Source: Sphingobacteriaceae bacterium
GTDB lineage: Bacteria; Bacteroidota; Bacteroidia; B-17B0; Aurantibacillaceae
DNA length: 33,835 bases
Direction: 5' to 3'
Assembly: GCA_023251695.1 (NCBI GenBank)
Contig: JAHEYE010000026.1
Coordinates: forward strand, 1 to 33,835
Part shown: positions 17,131-24,472 of the stretch, piece by piece
How the letters are laid out: every line of letters starts with the position of its first letter
Numbering within the stretch: position 1 is the stretch's first letter
Made by a program: the position numbers and the translations under genes
Notes under the pieces: generated by a model
What the model saw: the letters and a program-made list of their open reading frames with translations, nothing else
Told to the model about the DNA's origin: nothing
Databases searched by the model: none

Positions 17131-18837
17131 TTATTTTTTCGGTGCCTGTTGTTTAGGCGGATTAAAATAATTTTTTGCTTTTTCGTTGCTTGGGTCCATC
17201 GTTTTTAATTCGTTAAAGTATTTATCCGAATCGGCGTTTGGTTTGTTTTTGTTCAGTACCAAATGGTAGTAACCTAAATATTCCAAAGCTTCAATTACAT
17301 TTGCTTTATAGGTTCCTGTTTTTTCTTCCGGCTTTGCAATCTCTAATCCTTTTTCATAAAATGGTTTAGCTAAACCTGCAACGCTGGTTGGGTCTAATTG
17401 TGAGCTCGAACGCCCTCTCCAGAAATAACCTGCTGCAAAGGCCGGCGACATTTGTATTAATTTAGAAAAACAAGAATCCGCTTTTACATAATATGGATTT
17501 GCTTCTGCTTCTTTCGCCGCTTTTGCTTTCGCATCTTTGATGGTAGCCGCCAGTTTCATAATTGAGTTGCCGGCAAAATAAGACGAGCGCCCTAATTCAA
17601 AATAATCTTGTCCGCCCATGGCTTTGGTACAAGTCATGCGTTTTTCCCAGGCAGCAATCGATTTGTTATAATTTTTCGCTTTGTTCCAGATGCGTGCCAC
17701 TTCGGCCCATAATTCACAATTAGCAGCAGGGTCCAAGGCGATCGCTTTTTCAACTTCCAAAGCGCCTAAAGAATCTTTTCCTGTTTTCGACATCAGCATA
17801 CCTTTGTATCTGTAATCACCGGGTAAATATTTAAAATTTGCTTTGTCTTTGGTTTGATCAAAGAAAGTATTTAACGAACGCAAACCTTTTGAATAAGCAG
17901 TGGTATCGTTTTTATTTCCCATCTCACCGTAAGCCCAACCTAATAAACGTTCAATGGTGTAATTACTGTAACCGCCTTTTTTCAAACTTTCTCCTTCGTT
18001 AATCGCGTCGGTGTATTGTTTGTTATTGAACAAAGCTGTCATGTAACGGTAACGGGCGTCGTTACTGTTATTTAATTCGAGATATTTTTTCCAATTCTCA
18101 ATTGCGTTTTTAGATTGACCTGCTAACATGTAAACCTCAGCAATTTCGCGGTAAGCAGGCGCGAATGTTGCATCAATACCAATTGCCTTTTTATAAAAAT
18201 CTAAAGCCAACTGATAGTTTCGTCCGCGTTGATATAATTTACCTTCACGTAAAATACCTAAAGTAGATTTTGGATTTAATTCAGTTGCTTTTTGGTAGCT
18301 TTTAATGGGTGCACTTCCGTCGGTCGGATTTTTTTCCAATTGTGCATCGCCTAATAAAATATAGGTCATTGAACTTTTTGGATCCAGCTTAATGGCTTCA
18401 TTCAATAATTTAATGGCTTCGTCTAAATTTTTATTAGGAGCGTAGATATAAGCTTCAGCGGTTTTGCGCATGACTTCTGCATTTTTATTTGCAGATAATG
18501 AAGCTGCTTTAAAAAACATAGCTTTAGCATCGGCATCTTTTCCGCGGTACCATAATACTTTTCCTAAACCAACGTAGCATAATGGATTGGTTGCATTTAC
18601 TTCAGAACCTTTTTGGTATTGGGTATTGGCATTATCCAAATCATCATTCTTAAAAAAATTCTCGCCATAGTAAAAATAATTTTCACCCTTGTTGGCTTCT
18701 TTAGCAATCAGCGTAACAAAATCAGAAGCAGCTGCTTCGTAACGTTCGTTATCGGTTTTAGCAATAATTTCATTTAAAGTTTGTGCATTTGCAAAAACTG
18801 TAAGAGCAAGTGCGGCTATGGTTAATTTAGTTTTCAT
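17131..18837 (-). CDS. Exported tetratricopeptide-repeat protein
   Basis: A 568-residue protein with a cleavable signal peptide (MKTKLTIAALALTVFANAQ, cleavage after NAQ) and mostly TPR helices from about residue 30 to 540. Clear repeats are LDEAIKLLNEAIKLDPKSS, PIKSYQKATELNPKST and YQLALDFYKKAIGIDATFA. TPR arrays bind protein partners, and this one would act in the periplasm. I chose ATG 18837 because it gives a normal signal peptide; an upstream in-frame ATG adds eight residues ahead of it. It lies downstream of the PstS-like lipoprotein, in an order I recall as common after ExbB-ExbD-ExbD-TonB in Bacteroidota, so a scaffold role in that system is inferred. It has its own promoter-like sequence. 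Confidence 0.82.
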   Translation of the reverse strand: MKTKLTIAALALTVFANAQTLNEIIAKTDNERYEAAASDFVTLIAKEANKGENYFYYGENFFKNDDLDNANTQYQKGSEVNATNPLCYVGLGKVLWYRGKDADAKAMFFKAASLSANKNAEVMRKTAEAYIYAPNKNLDEAIKLLNEAIKLDPKSSMTYILLGDAQLEKNPTDGSAPIKSYQKATELNPKSTLGILREGKLYQRGRNYQLALDFYKKAIGIDATFAPAYREIAEVYMLAGQSKNAIENWKKYLELNNSNDARYRYMTALFNNKQYTDAINEGESLKKGGYSNYTIERLLGWAYGEMGNKNDTTAYSKGLRSLNTFFDQTKDKANFKYLPGDYRYKGMLMSKTGKDSLGALEVEKAIALDPAANCELWAEVARIWNKAKNYNKSIAAWEKRMTCTKAMGGQDYFELGRSSYFAGNSIMKLAATIKDAKAKAAKEAEANPYYVKADSCFSKLIQMSPAFAAGYFWRGRSSSQLDPTSVAGLAKPFYEKGLEIAKPEEKTGTYKANVIEALEYLGYYHLVLNKNKPNADSDKYFNELKTMDPSNEKAKNYFNPPKQQAPKK

Positions 18838-18858
18838 AGGTATCATATAGTGGAGATT

Positions 18859-18886
18859 CAAAATTAATACAATTATTAGAACGCAA
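18859..18886 (-). promoter_or_regulatory. Promoter of the TPR gene
   Basis: On the minus strand TTG (18886-18884), 17 bases, then TAATTTTG (18866-18859) fits the Bacteroidota consensus. The predicted leader before the ATG at 18837 is about 15 bases. Confidence 0.6.
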
Positions 18887-18983
18887 GTTAAGTGCCAAAA
18901 TGATAAAATACCGCGTAATTTAGGAATTTTTGGGAGTTCGATATAATTGCAAATAATTGATAATCAATATATTATAATTATAT

Positions 18984-19922
18984 TTATTGTGCCATTGGCT
19001 CCATCTTAACTTCGATGATCCTTTCGGCTTGCCGCACAGGTAAAAGGCCTTGTTTTAAGAAAGTGAGCTGCCCTTTTGGTCCGGCCATAAAAGCCTCGAA
19101 ACCTTTTGCCAGACTAAATTCATCACTTCGCCGCAGTAAATAAATGGTACGTGTAAAAGGATATTCCCCGGTTCTAAATGAACTTTGATTCGGTTCAAAA
19201 TAAGCTGTGTCAGTTTTACCGACAGCTAAAAATTTTATTTTAGAAGAATATTTTTTAAATAATTCATCATCGCGGTCGCTGAGCCATGCGAAATCCAAAA
19301 AACCAATTTGATTAGGATTTGCTGCAATTTTATCAAGTAACTCGGCGGTGTTGTTTGCTGCAAAGCATTTGGGTCCGAATTTTTTTGCAGAGATAATACT
19401 ATCGAGAAGGTAATAAGCCACCGACGAACACTTATTATCAAGTACGGCTACAGGAGAAATTAAATTACCGAGAGAATCTTTCAGACTTAATTCTGCATTC
19501 AATAATTGCTTTACCTGTTCAATGCTTAGGTGCCCTATTTTTGTTTCTGAACTTGTAATTAGTGCCACACCCGATTTGGCGAGGGCCGAATACATGGGGA
19601 ATAATTTTTTCTGCTCAAAAGCTTTCTTTTCGTTTTCCCCTAATAATCTGCTCATCACAATGGCTTTGCAGCTGTCATTCAAAAGCGCATCAACAATATC
19701 ATTTTCGCAAGCCTGAAATAATTCAACATTCGCATTATGGTATTGCGATGAAAAAGTAGCCGACTGATTTTTAATATGGAATTGCAAACCCTCGCTGTAA
19801 TAAACTTTTAATTTTCCGGAAGTAGGGGAGTTATCTTTATAATCGTTCTTAAAATAATTATCGCAGGAAATCAGTAAGCAGTTAACAGTAAGCAGAAGGC
19901 AGTATTTAAAAGGTTTAATCAT
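18984..19922 (-). CDS. PstS-like substrate-binding lipoprotein
   Basis: A 312-residue periplasmic-binding-protein-type lipoprotein. The signal peptide ends at the lipobox LLIS-Cys. The fold resembles PstS: an early strand LKVYYSEGL, the segment VALITSSETKIGHLS (like the paired VxVN..N region of PstS), IGFLDFAWLSD and GEYPFTRTIYLLRR (compare YPISRPLYL). No PstA/B/C permease genes are nearby, and the canonical phosphate-binding Ser/Gly loop is not obvious, so the ligand is uncertain. I chose ATG 19922: it gives the lipoprotein signal and overlaps the small membrane protein's 3' end by 8 bases, suggesting coupling. The signal-peptide DNA is a phased 7-bp repeat (see findings). Confidence 0.8.
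   Translation of the reverse strand: MIKPFKYCLLLTVNCLLISCDNYFKNDYKDNSPTSGKLKVYYSEGLQFHIKNQSATFSSQYHNANVELFQACENDIVDALLNDSCKAIVMSRLLGENEKKAFEQKKLFPMYSALAKSGVALITSSETKIGHLSIEQVKQLLNAELSLKDSLGNLISPVAVLDNKCSSVAYYLLDSIISAKKFGPKCFAANNTAELLDKIAANPNQIGFLDFAWLSDRDDELFKKYSSKIKFLAVGKTDTAYFEPNQSSFRTGEYPFTRTIYLLRRSDEFSLAKGFEAFMAGPKGQLTFLKQGLLPVRQAERIIEVKMEPMAQ
19872..19906. repeat. Five phased heptanucleotide units inside the PstS-like signal-peptide region
   Basis: On the plus strand the units are CAGTAAG, CAGTTAA, CAGTAAG, CAGAAGG, CAGTATT, with exact 7-base phasing and CAG at the head of every unit. On the coding strand this gives a seven-residue protein repeat, C-L-L-L-T-V-N then C-L-L-I-S-C. The same motif recurs at 29595-29629. 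Confidence 0.85.
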
Positions 19923-20130
19923 TGTTCTGATTAGATTTAAAGGTCTGATAAATTCTGACACCACGGAAAACTGCATAAGCCAAAAAAACAACCGTCAAAA
20001 TGATGCGCTTGTTTCCATAAACCCTGTCGATCATAAAATCGGTAAACGTAAAAGCGCAGGCGCCTGCAATTACAATTATTACCAATAGTATACTGAACCA
20101 AATAGTTACTAGGTTAATACCGTTTTTCAT
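19915..20130 (-). CDS. Small two-helix membrane protein of unknown function
   Basis: A 71-residue protein with two predicted membrane helices (about residues 8-28 and 41-59) separated by a short charged turn (DRVYGNKR) and ending in a polar tail. I do not recognise a named domain. Support for a real gene: the ORF fills the space ahead of the PstS-like gene exactly, its last 8 bases overlap that gene's ATG, and the composition is that of a genuine membrane protein. It may be a membrane partner of the ExbB/ExbD/TonB group. The divergent T9SS gene starts 86 bases away. No clear minus-strand TAnnTTTG box was found upstream. Confidence 0.72.
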   Translation of the reverse strand: MKNGINLVTIWFSILLVIIVIAGACAFTFTDFMIDRVYGNKRIILTVVFLAYAVFRGVRIYQTFKSNQNND

Positions 20131-20167
20131 AGGTCTTATTTAAGGCTCTAATTTAGCGATTAATGCC

Positions 20168-20197
20168 TTGCATAATTGAATAATTCCCCTAATTTTG
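20168..20197 (+). promoter_or_regulatory. Promoter of T9SS cargo gene 1
   Basis: TTG (20168-20170), 19 bases, TAATTTTG (20190-20197), with the ATG 20 bases further on. It has the same 19-base spacing as the promoter of the paralogue at 21621-21650. Confidence 0.7.
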
Positions 20198-20216
20198 TTT
20201 ATCTAAAATCAATTAC

Positions 20217-21446
20217 ATGAAAAAACTTTTACTTTCTATTTTATCGATTGCTTCGTTAACTGCTTTTCCGCAGTGGCAAACAACAAGCATTTTTAGTACC
20301 GGCGATGATTGCTATTCGGCTTTTGGCAAAGCTTTCATTAGTGATGGCGGTTCAAGTTCCTTAGATGTATCAACAGATGATGGAGCAACCTGGTCGCCTT
20401 CAAATATCGGTGTACCTTCTTCCGGCTTATCTTTTGGTGATATTAATAGCGGAACAGTTTATGCCTATCGTAACACAAGTATTTATTCATCTACCACAGG
20501 TAATAACTGGACAGCCATGAATACAAGTGCAATTAACGCATCCGAAGTAATAAAGGATATTGCGGTAATCGGAACAAATTCTGTGTTTGCATGTACAAAT
20601 CCAATAAGCGGGAACGGGATTAAAATTTATCAGCTAAGCGGAACAACCTGGAATTTTAAAGCCAATGTTCCAACTGCAACCGCTCCACTTTCTTTATGTA
20701 TGAAAAACATGAATAGTGAGTTATGGATCGGAACCACAAGTACTTTGAGTATCAAATCTACCAATGGTGGTTCTACCTGGGCGGCTTGTAACGGTACTTT
20801 AACTTCAGCTAATTGGTGGGATAAATATGTTCTATGTTTAGGCGCTACAAGCACTACTTTATTTATGGGTACTTATGGCGGACGTTTAGTTAAATCAATG
20901 GATGGTGGAGGCACTTGGTCCGTTGGAATTAACATTAGCACAGGTAGCACTATTTCGATGAGTGATGTTTACGTAATGAGCGCAACCAATATTCTTGTGG
21001 CATGCGATTCCGGATTTTATTACAGCAATAATGGTGGTTCTTCATTTCAAAAAGATAACACCGGATTATCAGCTGCAAATAAATATCTGACAAAAATCAC
21101 TGCAACCTCAAATTATATTATTGCTTCAACCGGTAACGGTGTAATTGTCCGCAGACCATTAAATCAGATTTTCTCCGGTATAAAAGAATTTAATCCGCTT
21201 GTTATTGAAAGCAAAGTCTATCCGAATCCCTCCAACGATTTCACAACCATCGAGGCAAGTGATCTGATGTTTGATAAAAATTGCGAAGTAAAAATAACAG
21301 ATGTATTAGGCCGCGAAATTTTAGTATCAGAAATGAAAAACGGAAAAACACAAATTAATTTAAGCAGTTTTGCTAAAGGAATATATACTTACAGCGTTTA
21401 CAATAATAATACAGTTGTAAGCAAAGGGAAATTAGTGGTGAATTAA
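20217..21446 (+). CDS. Secreted Asp-box/BNR beta-propeller protein with T9SS type A sorting domain (paralogue 1)
   Basis: A 409-residue secreted protein. It has an N-terminal signal peptide (cleavage near TAFPQ), a repeat region (about 25-325) with Asp-box/sialidase-like turns (STDDGATW, KSTNGGSTW, KSMDGGGTW, YSNNGGSSF), and a C-terminal sorting domain (about 335-409) beginning VYPNPSNDFTTIE and ending KGIYTYSVYNNNTVVSKGKLVVN. The sorting domain directs export across the outer membrane by T9SS and is normally cleaved during surface attachment. Catalytic residues of sialidases are not recognisable, so this is a propeller scaffold or adhesin of unknown ligand. It is 72 percent or more similar by eye to the next gene over long stretches. 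It is plus-strand inside a minus-strand cluster. Confidence 0.85.
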   Translation: MKKLLLSILSIASLTAFPQWQTTSIFSTGDDCYSAFGKAFISDGGSSSLDVSTDDGATWSPSNIGVPSSGLSFGDINSGTVYAYRNTSIYSSTTGNNWTAMNTSAINASEVIKDIAVIGTNSVFACTNPISGNGIKIYQLSGTTWNFKANVPTATAPLSLCMKNMNSELWIGTTSTLSIKSTNGGSTWAACNGTLTSANWWDKYVLCLGATSTTLFMGTYGGRLVKSMDGGGTWSVGINISTGSTISMSDVYVMSATNILVACDSGFYYSNNGGSSFQKDNTGLSAANKYLTKITATSNYIIASTGNGVIVRRPLNQIFSGIKEFNPLVIESKVYPNPSNDFTTIEASDLMFDKNCEVKITDVLGREILVSEMKNGKTQINLSSFAKGIYTYSVYNNNTVVSKGKLVVN

Positions 21447-21466
21447 TCCTCACGGGAACCTCACTT

Positions 21467-21516
21467 CACCTCACCCGTCTGCCTTTGGCAGACACCCTTT
21501 CCTGCAAGGAGAGGAG
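21467..21516. repeat. Double-hairpin REP-like element
   Basis: Two adjacent palindromes: GTCTGCC-TTT-GGCAGAC (21477-21493, perfect 7-bp stem) and CCTTTCCT-GCA-AGGAGAGG (21496-21514, 8-bp stem with one G-T pair), preceded by CACCTCACCC. It is more GC-rich than its surroundings and resembles interspersed elements common after genes in Bacteroidota genomes (recalled, not searched). The second paralogue has no copy. Confidence 0.6.
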
Positions 21517-21529
21517 GATTTATGATTCT

Positions 21530-21564
21530 AAAGAGCCGCTTCAGTTGAAGGGGCTTTTTATTTT
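21530..21564 (+). terminator. Terminator of T9SS cargo gene 1
   Basis: AGCC-G-CTTCA pairs with TGAAG-G-GGCT around a two-base GT centre, followed by TTTTTATTTT. It resembles the terminator at 22952-22983 in sequence. Confidence 0.75.
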
Positions 21565-21620
21565 ATAGACAGAAAGTTATTAAAGTCCCTTTAATTGATG
21601 TTAATGAAGGATGAGTAAAC

Positions 21621-21650
21621 TTGTGTCTTTGGATATTTATTCTACATTTG
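21621..21650 (+). promoter_or_regulatory. Promoter of T9SS cargo gene 2
   Basis: TTG (21621-21623), 19 bases, TACATTTG (21643-21650), with the ATG 21 bases downstream. It is an exact fit to the Bacteroidota consensus. Confidence 0.72.
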
Positions 21651-21670
21651 TTTAACAATAATAAATCCGT

Positions 21671-22912
21671 ATGAGAAAAATTTTATTTTACAGTCTGTCA
21701 GTTGTGTCATTAACTGCTTTTTCACAGTGGACATCAACATCAATTCTTAGCTCAGGTGAAGATTGTTATAGTGTATTTGGAAAGGTTCTGGCAAGCGATG
21801 CTACCTCAAGTGCACTTGCTGCTTCAACCGACGAGGGAGTAACGTGGCCTTCTTCTAATATTGGTGTTCCGGCTTCCGGTCTGTCTTTTGGTGCTACTAA
21901 TGGCGGAACCGTTTATGCATACCGTAATAAATCAATCTACCAATCTACCACAGGAAATAACTGGACGGCTATGACAACAACTGCTATTGCAGCAACTGAA
22001 GTTATCAAAGACATTGCTGTTATTAGTACTAACTCTGTATTCGCCTGTACTAATCCCATTAGTGGTAACGGAATAAAAATTTATCAGTTAAGTGGTTCGA
22101 ATTGGGCGTATAAAGCAAGTGTGCCTACTTCAACCGCACCACTATCGGTATGTATGGAAAACATGAATGGCGAATTGTGGATCGGAACAACTTCAACTGT
22201 AAGTATCAAATCAACAAATGGAGGAACTACATGGTCTAAAGCAAATGGAACTTATTCACCATCGGTTTGGTGGGATAAATATATTTTCTGCATGGCTTCA
22301 AACACAACAAGTCTGCTGATGGGAAATTACGGCGGTTTATTGTTAAGATCTACGAATAGCGGAGCATCGTGGAATACGGTGTATAATATCAGTGGCACGT
22401 CTTCGATTGGTATCAATGATATATATGTAATTAGTAGCAACGACATAATTGTGGGTTGTGATTCCGGGTTTATATATAGTAATAATGGTGGAATAAGTTT
22501 TTCAAAAAACAATTTAGGTTTTACTTATTCAGCCGGGGTTCTACAGGATCAGATAGCAAAAGTCACGGCAAGTACTAACTATCTTTTTGCAGCAACAAAA
22601 AATGGAAAAATTTACCGGAGAGCTAAAACAGGTGTATTTACAGATGTGAAAGATATTTCATCTTTGAATATTGAAAGCAAAGTATATCCGAATCCTTCAA
22701 ATGATTACACAACCATTGAAGCAAATGATTTGATGTTTGATAAAAATTGCGAAGTAAAAATAACAGATGTATTAGGCCGCGAAATTTCAACAGCAGAAAT
22801 GAAAAACGGAAAAGCTAACCTAAACGTAAATAATTTCGCAAAGGGAATTTATACCTATAGCGTTTACAATAACAATTCAGTGGTAAGTAAAGGTAAATTG
22901 GTGGTGAATTAG
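21671..22912 (+). CDS. Secreted Asp-box/BNR beta-propeller protein with T9SS type A sorting domain (paralogue 2)
   Basis: A 413-residue tandem paralogue of the preceding gene with the same layout: signal peptide ending near TAFSQ, Asp-box repeats (STDEGVTW, KSTNGGTTW, RSTNSGASW, YSNNGGISF), then a T9SS sorting domain starting VYPNPSNDYTTIE. The conserved cysteines (DCYS, FACTNP, CDSGF, KNCEVKI) are shared with paralogue 1 and could form disulphides. A 57-base block in the sorting domain is identical in DNA between the two genes (22731-22787 here), while other regions differ at many synonymous sites. It has its own promoter and terminator. The ligand is unknown. Confidence 0.85.
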   Translation: MRKILFYSLSVVSLTAFSQWTSTSILSSGEDCYSVFGKVLASDATSSALAASTDEGVTWPSSNIGVPASGLSFGATNGGTVYAYRNKSIYQSTTGNNWTAMTTTAIAATEVIKDIAVISTNSVFACTNPISGNGIKIYQLSGSNWAYKASVPTSTAPLSVCMENMNGELWIGTTSTVSIKSTNGGTTWSKANGTYSPSVWWDKYIFCMASNTTSLLMGNYGGLLLRSTNSGASWNTVYNISGTSSIGINDIYVISSNDIIVGCDSGFIYSNNGGISFSKNNLGFTYSAGVLQDQIAKVTASTNYLFAATKNGKIYRRAKTGVFTDVKDISSLNIESKVYPNPSNDYTTIEANDLMFDKNCEVKITDVLGREISTAEMKNGKANLNVNNFAKGIYTYSVYNNNSVVSKGKLVVN

Positions 22913-22951
22913 CATAGGCACTTCGGTTACTCTAAGTGACTCGTATAAAAT

Positions 22952-22984
22952 AAAAAGCCGTTTCAATTGAAGCGGCTTTTTTAT
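22952..22984 (+). terminator. Terminator of T9SS cargo gene 2
   Basis: AAAAAGCCG-T-TTCA pairs with TGAA-G-CGGCTTTTT, followed by further T. It is related in sequence to the terminator of paralogue 1, which suggests it was copied in the duplication. Confidence 0.85.
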
Positions 22985-22990
22985 TGTTTG

Positions 22991-23013
22991 GTAGTTGAGC
23001 TTGTCGAAACTAC
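22991..23013. repeat. Small palindrome overlapping the tonB stop codon
   Basis: GTAGTT (22991-22996) pairs with AACTAC (23008-23013) around GAGCTTGTCGA. The tonB stop codon lies in the right arm. This sequence type (AGCTTGTCGAAACTAC) is a frequent interspersed palindrome in Bacteroidota by recollection. It may mark the 3' end of the tonB transcript. Confidence 0.5.
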
Positions 23014-23804
23014 TTAATAGTAAAGTTAATTGGTAAGTTAAAGAACACCGATACTGCGCGGCCGTTTTGTTTTCCGGCTTTCCATTTTGGCATTGATTTT
23101 ACAACTCGCATTGCTTCTTTATCACAATCCGGACAACCGGCAACACCTTTTAAAATGTTCACATCACTTATCGAGCCATCTCCGCTAACAACGAATTTCA
23201 AAAAACATTTACCGCTGATGCCGGCTTCACGCGCCATAGCAGGGTACTGAATGTTTTTCTGAATGTACTTCATCATTTCCATTGCTCCTCCCGGAAACTC
23301 AGGCATCTCTTCAACCACTGTAAAAATTTCAGGCGCTGTAGCTTCACCAGGTCCTGTATCTTCAGTCGGCACAACCGGAAGATCTTTTTCACCTTCCTGA
23401 TCTTTTGTTCCAACGTTAACGTCTTTCACATCTTCCTGTAATTTCTGAGGCTCTTCTTCAACGGCGTCATCTTTAATTACCGGCGGCACGAATTTTACCA
23501 TCTCAACCAATGGTGGCGGTGGTGGCGGTGGCGGTGGTGGAATTTCATCTTCAGGTGGAGGTGGTGTTAAATCTACCACAATGTTGCTCATGTCAACCGA
23601 TGAATCCACTTCTTTACCGGCATTATCAATAAACATTTTTAATCCGAAAAGGACAAAAGAAAATAAAATTACGCCGCCGATGATCATCGTCACCCGCTTG
23701 TTATAAGCTCTGCGTAATTCGTAGGCGCCGTAGTCCTGATTTCTGCCTGCAAAAACCAAGTCGTTACGCGCATCTAATGTAAGATCATTCCAATTCTGTA
23801 ACAT
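23010..23804 (-). CDS. tonB: Energy transducer TonB
   Basis: A 264-residue protein that couples the inner-membrane ExbB/ExbD motor to TonB-dependent outer-membrane receptors. It has a cytoplasmic N-terminus of about 35 residues, one membrane helix (about 37-57), a proline-rich spacer with PPPPEDEIPPPPPPPPPP (ten consecutive Pro encoded at 23511-23540), an acidic stretch, and a C-terminal TonB domain (about 165-264) containing FPGGAMEMMKYIQKNIQYPAMA and GKCFLKFVVSGDG. The N-terminal cytoplasmic segment with NDLVFAGRNQDYGAYELRR is typical of Bacteroidota TonB. The ATG is one base after the exbD stop, and GGAGGT lies 5 bases upstream, an uncommon clear Shine-Dalgarno for this window. Confidence 0.94.
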   Translation of the reverse strand: MLQNWNDLTLDARNDLVFAGRNQDYGAYELRRAYNKRVTMIIGGVILFSFVLFGLKMFIDNAGKEVDSSVDMSNIVVDLTPPPPEDEIPPPPPPPPPPLVEMVKFVPPVIKDDAVEEEPQKLQEDVKDVNVGTKDQEGEKDLPVVPTEDTGPGEATAPEIFTVVEEMPEFPGGAMEMMKYIQKNIQYPAMAREAGISGKCFLKFVVSGDGSISDVNILKGVAGCPDCDKEAMRVVKSMPKWKAGKQNGRAVSVFFNLPINFTIK

Positions 23805-23805
23805 T

Positions 23806-24441
23806 TTAACCTCCTGTTTTAGTGTTAACCAAATCTAATTCCGATTTCATGATATCAGTGATAACATATTTTCCTACCAGATTTATATTTAATTCGTCAA
23901 TAAGGTCAATTACATTTTTGTAAGTGGCTTTATCATCAGTTTTAATCAAGTAAGTAAAAGCTCTGTCTTTATCAACCTTAATCGTTTTTACCAAACGTTT
24001 ATAAGTTGTGTCGGCCATTTGTTTTGCTTTTAATTTATCATCCAGCTTTTTAATTTCTTCCTGAATCCATTTGTTTTTATCCAACATGAATTTATGTAAG
24101 CTTTCCTGCGAAAAATTAAGTTCTTTTATTTCAGTAGCCGGTCCTTTTGCATCAGCTACAGCCCTGAATTCTTTTTCGTAATAAAAGATCTTGTCGTCTT
24201 TTGTTAAAAGAAAAGTAATACCATTCTTAACTTCAACTTTAGGATCATTCGGGTTAGGAGGCGCAGGGAAAGTTAACTCCATCGATTTTGGTTTACTGAA
24301 CGTTGATGTTAATACGAAAAACGTTAACAATAAAAACGCTAAGTCAACCATGGGAGTCATATCAATCCTTGTGGACTGTTTCTTGGCCCTTTTTTTACCA
24401 CCTTTACCGTGGTCGCCGCCACCTTCTGCTATTTCTGACAT
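23806..24441 (-). CDS. exbD: ExbD/TolR-family biopolymer transport protein (second copy)
   Basis: A 211-residue inner-membrane protein that works with ExbB to convert proton flow into motion of TonB. The N-terminus is Lys-rich, followed by the single helix with the essential acidic residue in DMTPMVDLAFLLLTFFVLTS. A periplasmic domain of about 160 residues follows, ending in a TolR-like fold (DKDRAFTYLIKTDDKATYKNVIDLIDELN). E. coli ExbD has about 140 residues, so this one carries an extra charged, helical insertion (about 110-155). It lies 31 bases after the first exbD and 1 base before tonB. Confidence 0.92.
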   Translation of the reverse strand: MSEIAEGGGDHGKGGKKRAKKQSTRIDMTPMVDLAFLLLTFFVLTSTFSKPKSMELTFPAPPNPNDPKVEVKNGITFLLTKDDKIFYYEKEFRAVADAKGPATEIKELNFSQESLHKFMLDKNKWIQEEIKKLDDKLKAKQMADTTYKRLVKTIKVDKDRAFTYLIKTDDKATYKNVIDLIDELNINLVGKYVITDIMKSELDLVNTKTGG

Positions 24442-24472
24442 GTTATAATTTTTTTAATTAATATTTTTTGTT

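Noticed and set aside
19923-19991. Longer start for the PstS-like lipoprotein
   Set aside because: It would put 23 residues ahead of a good lipoprotein signal and overlap the small membrane gene extensively.
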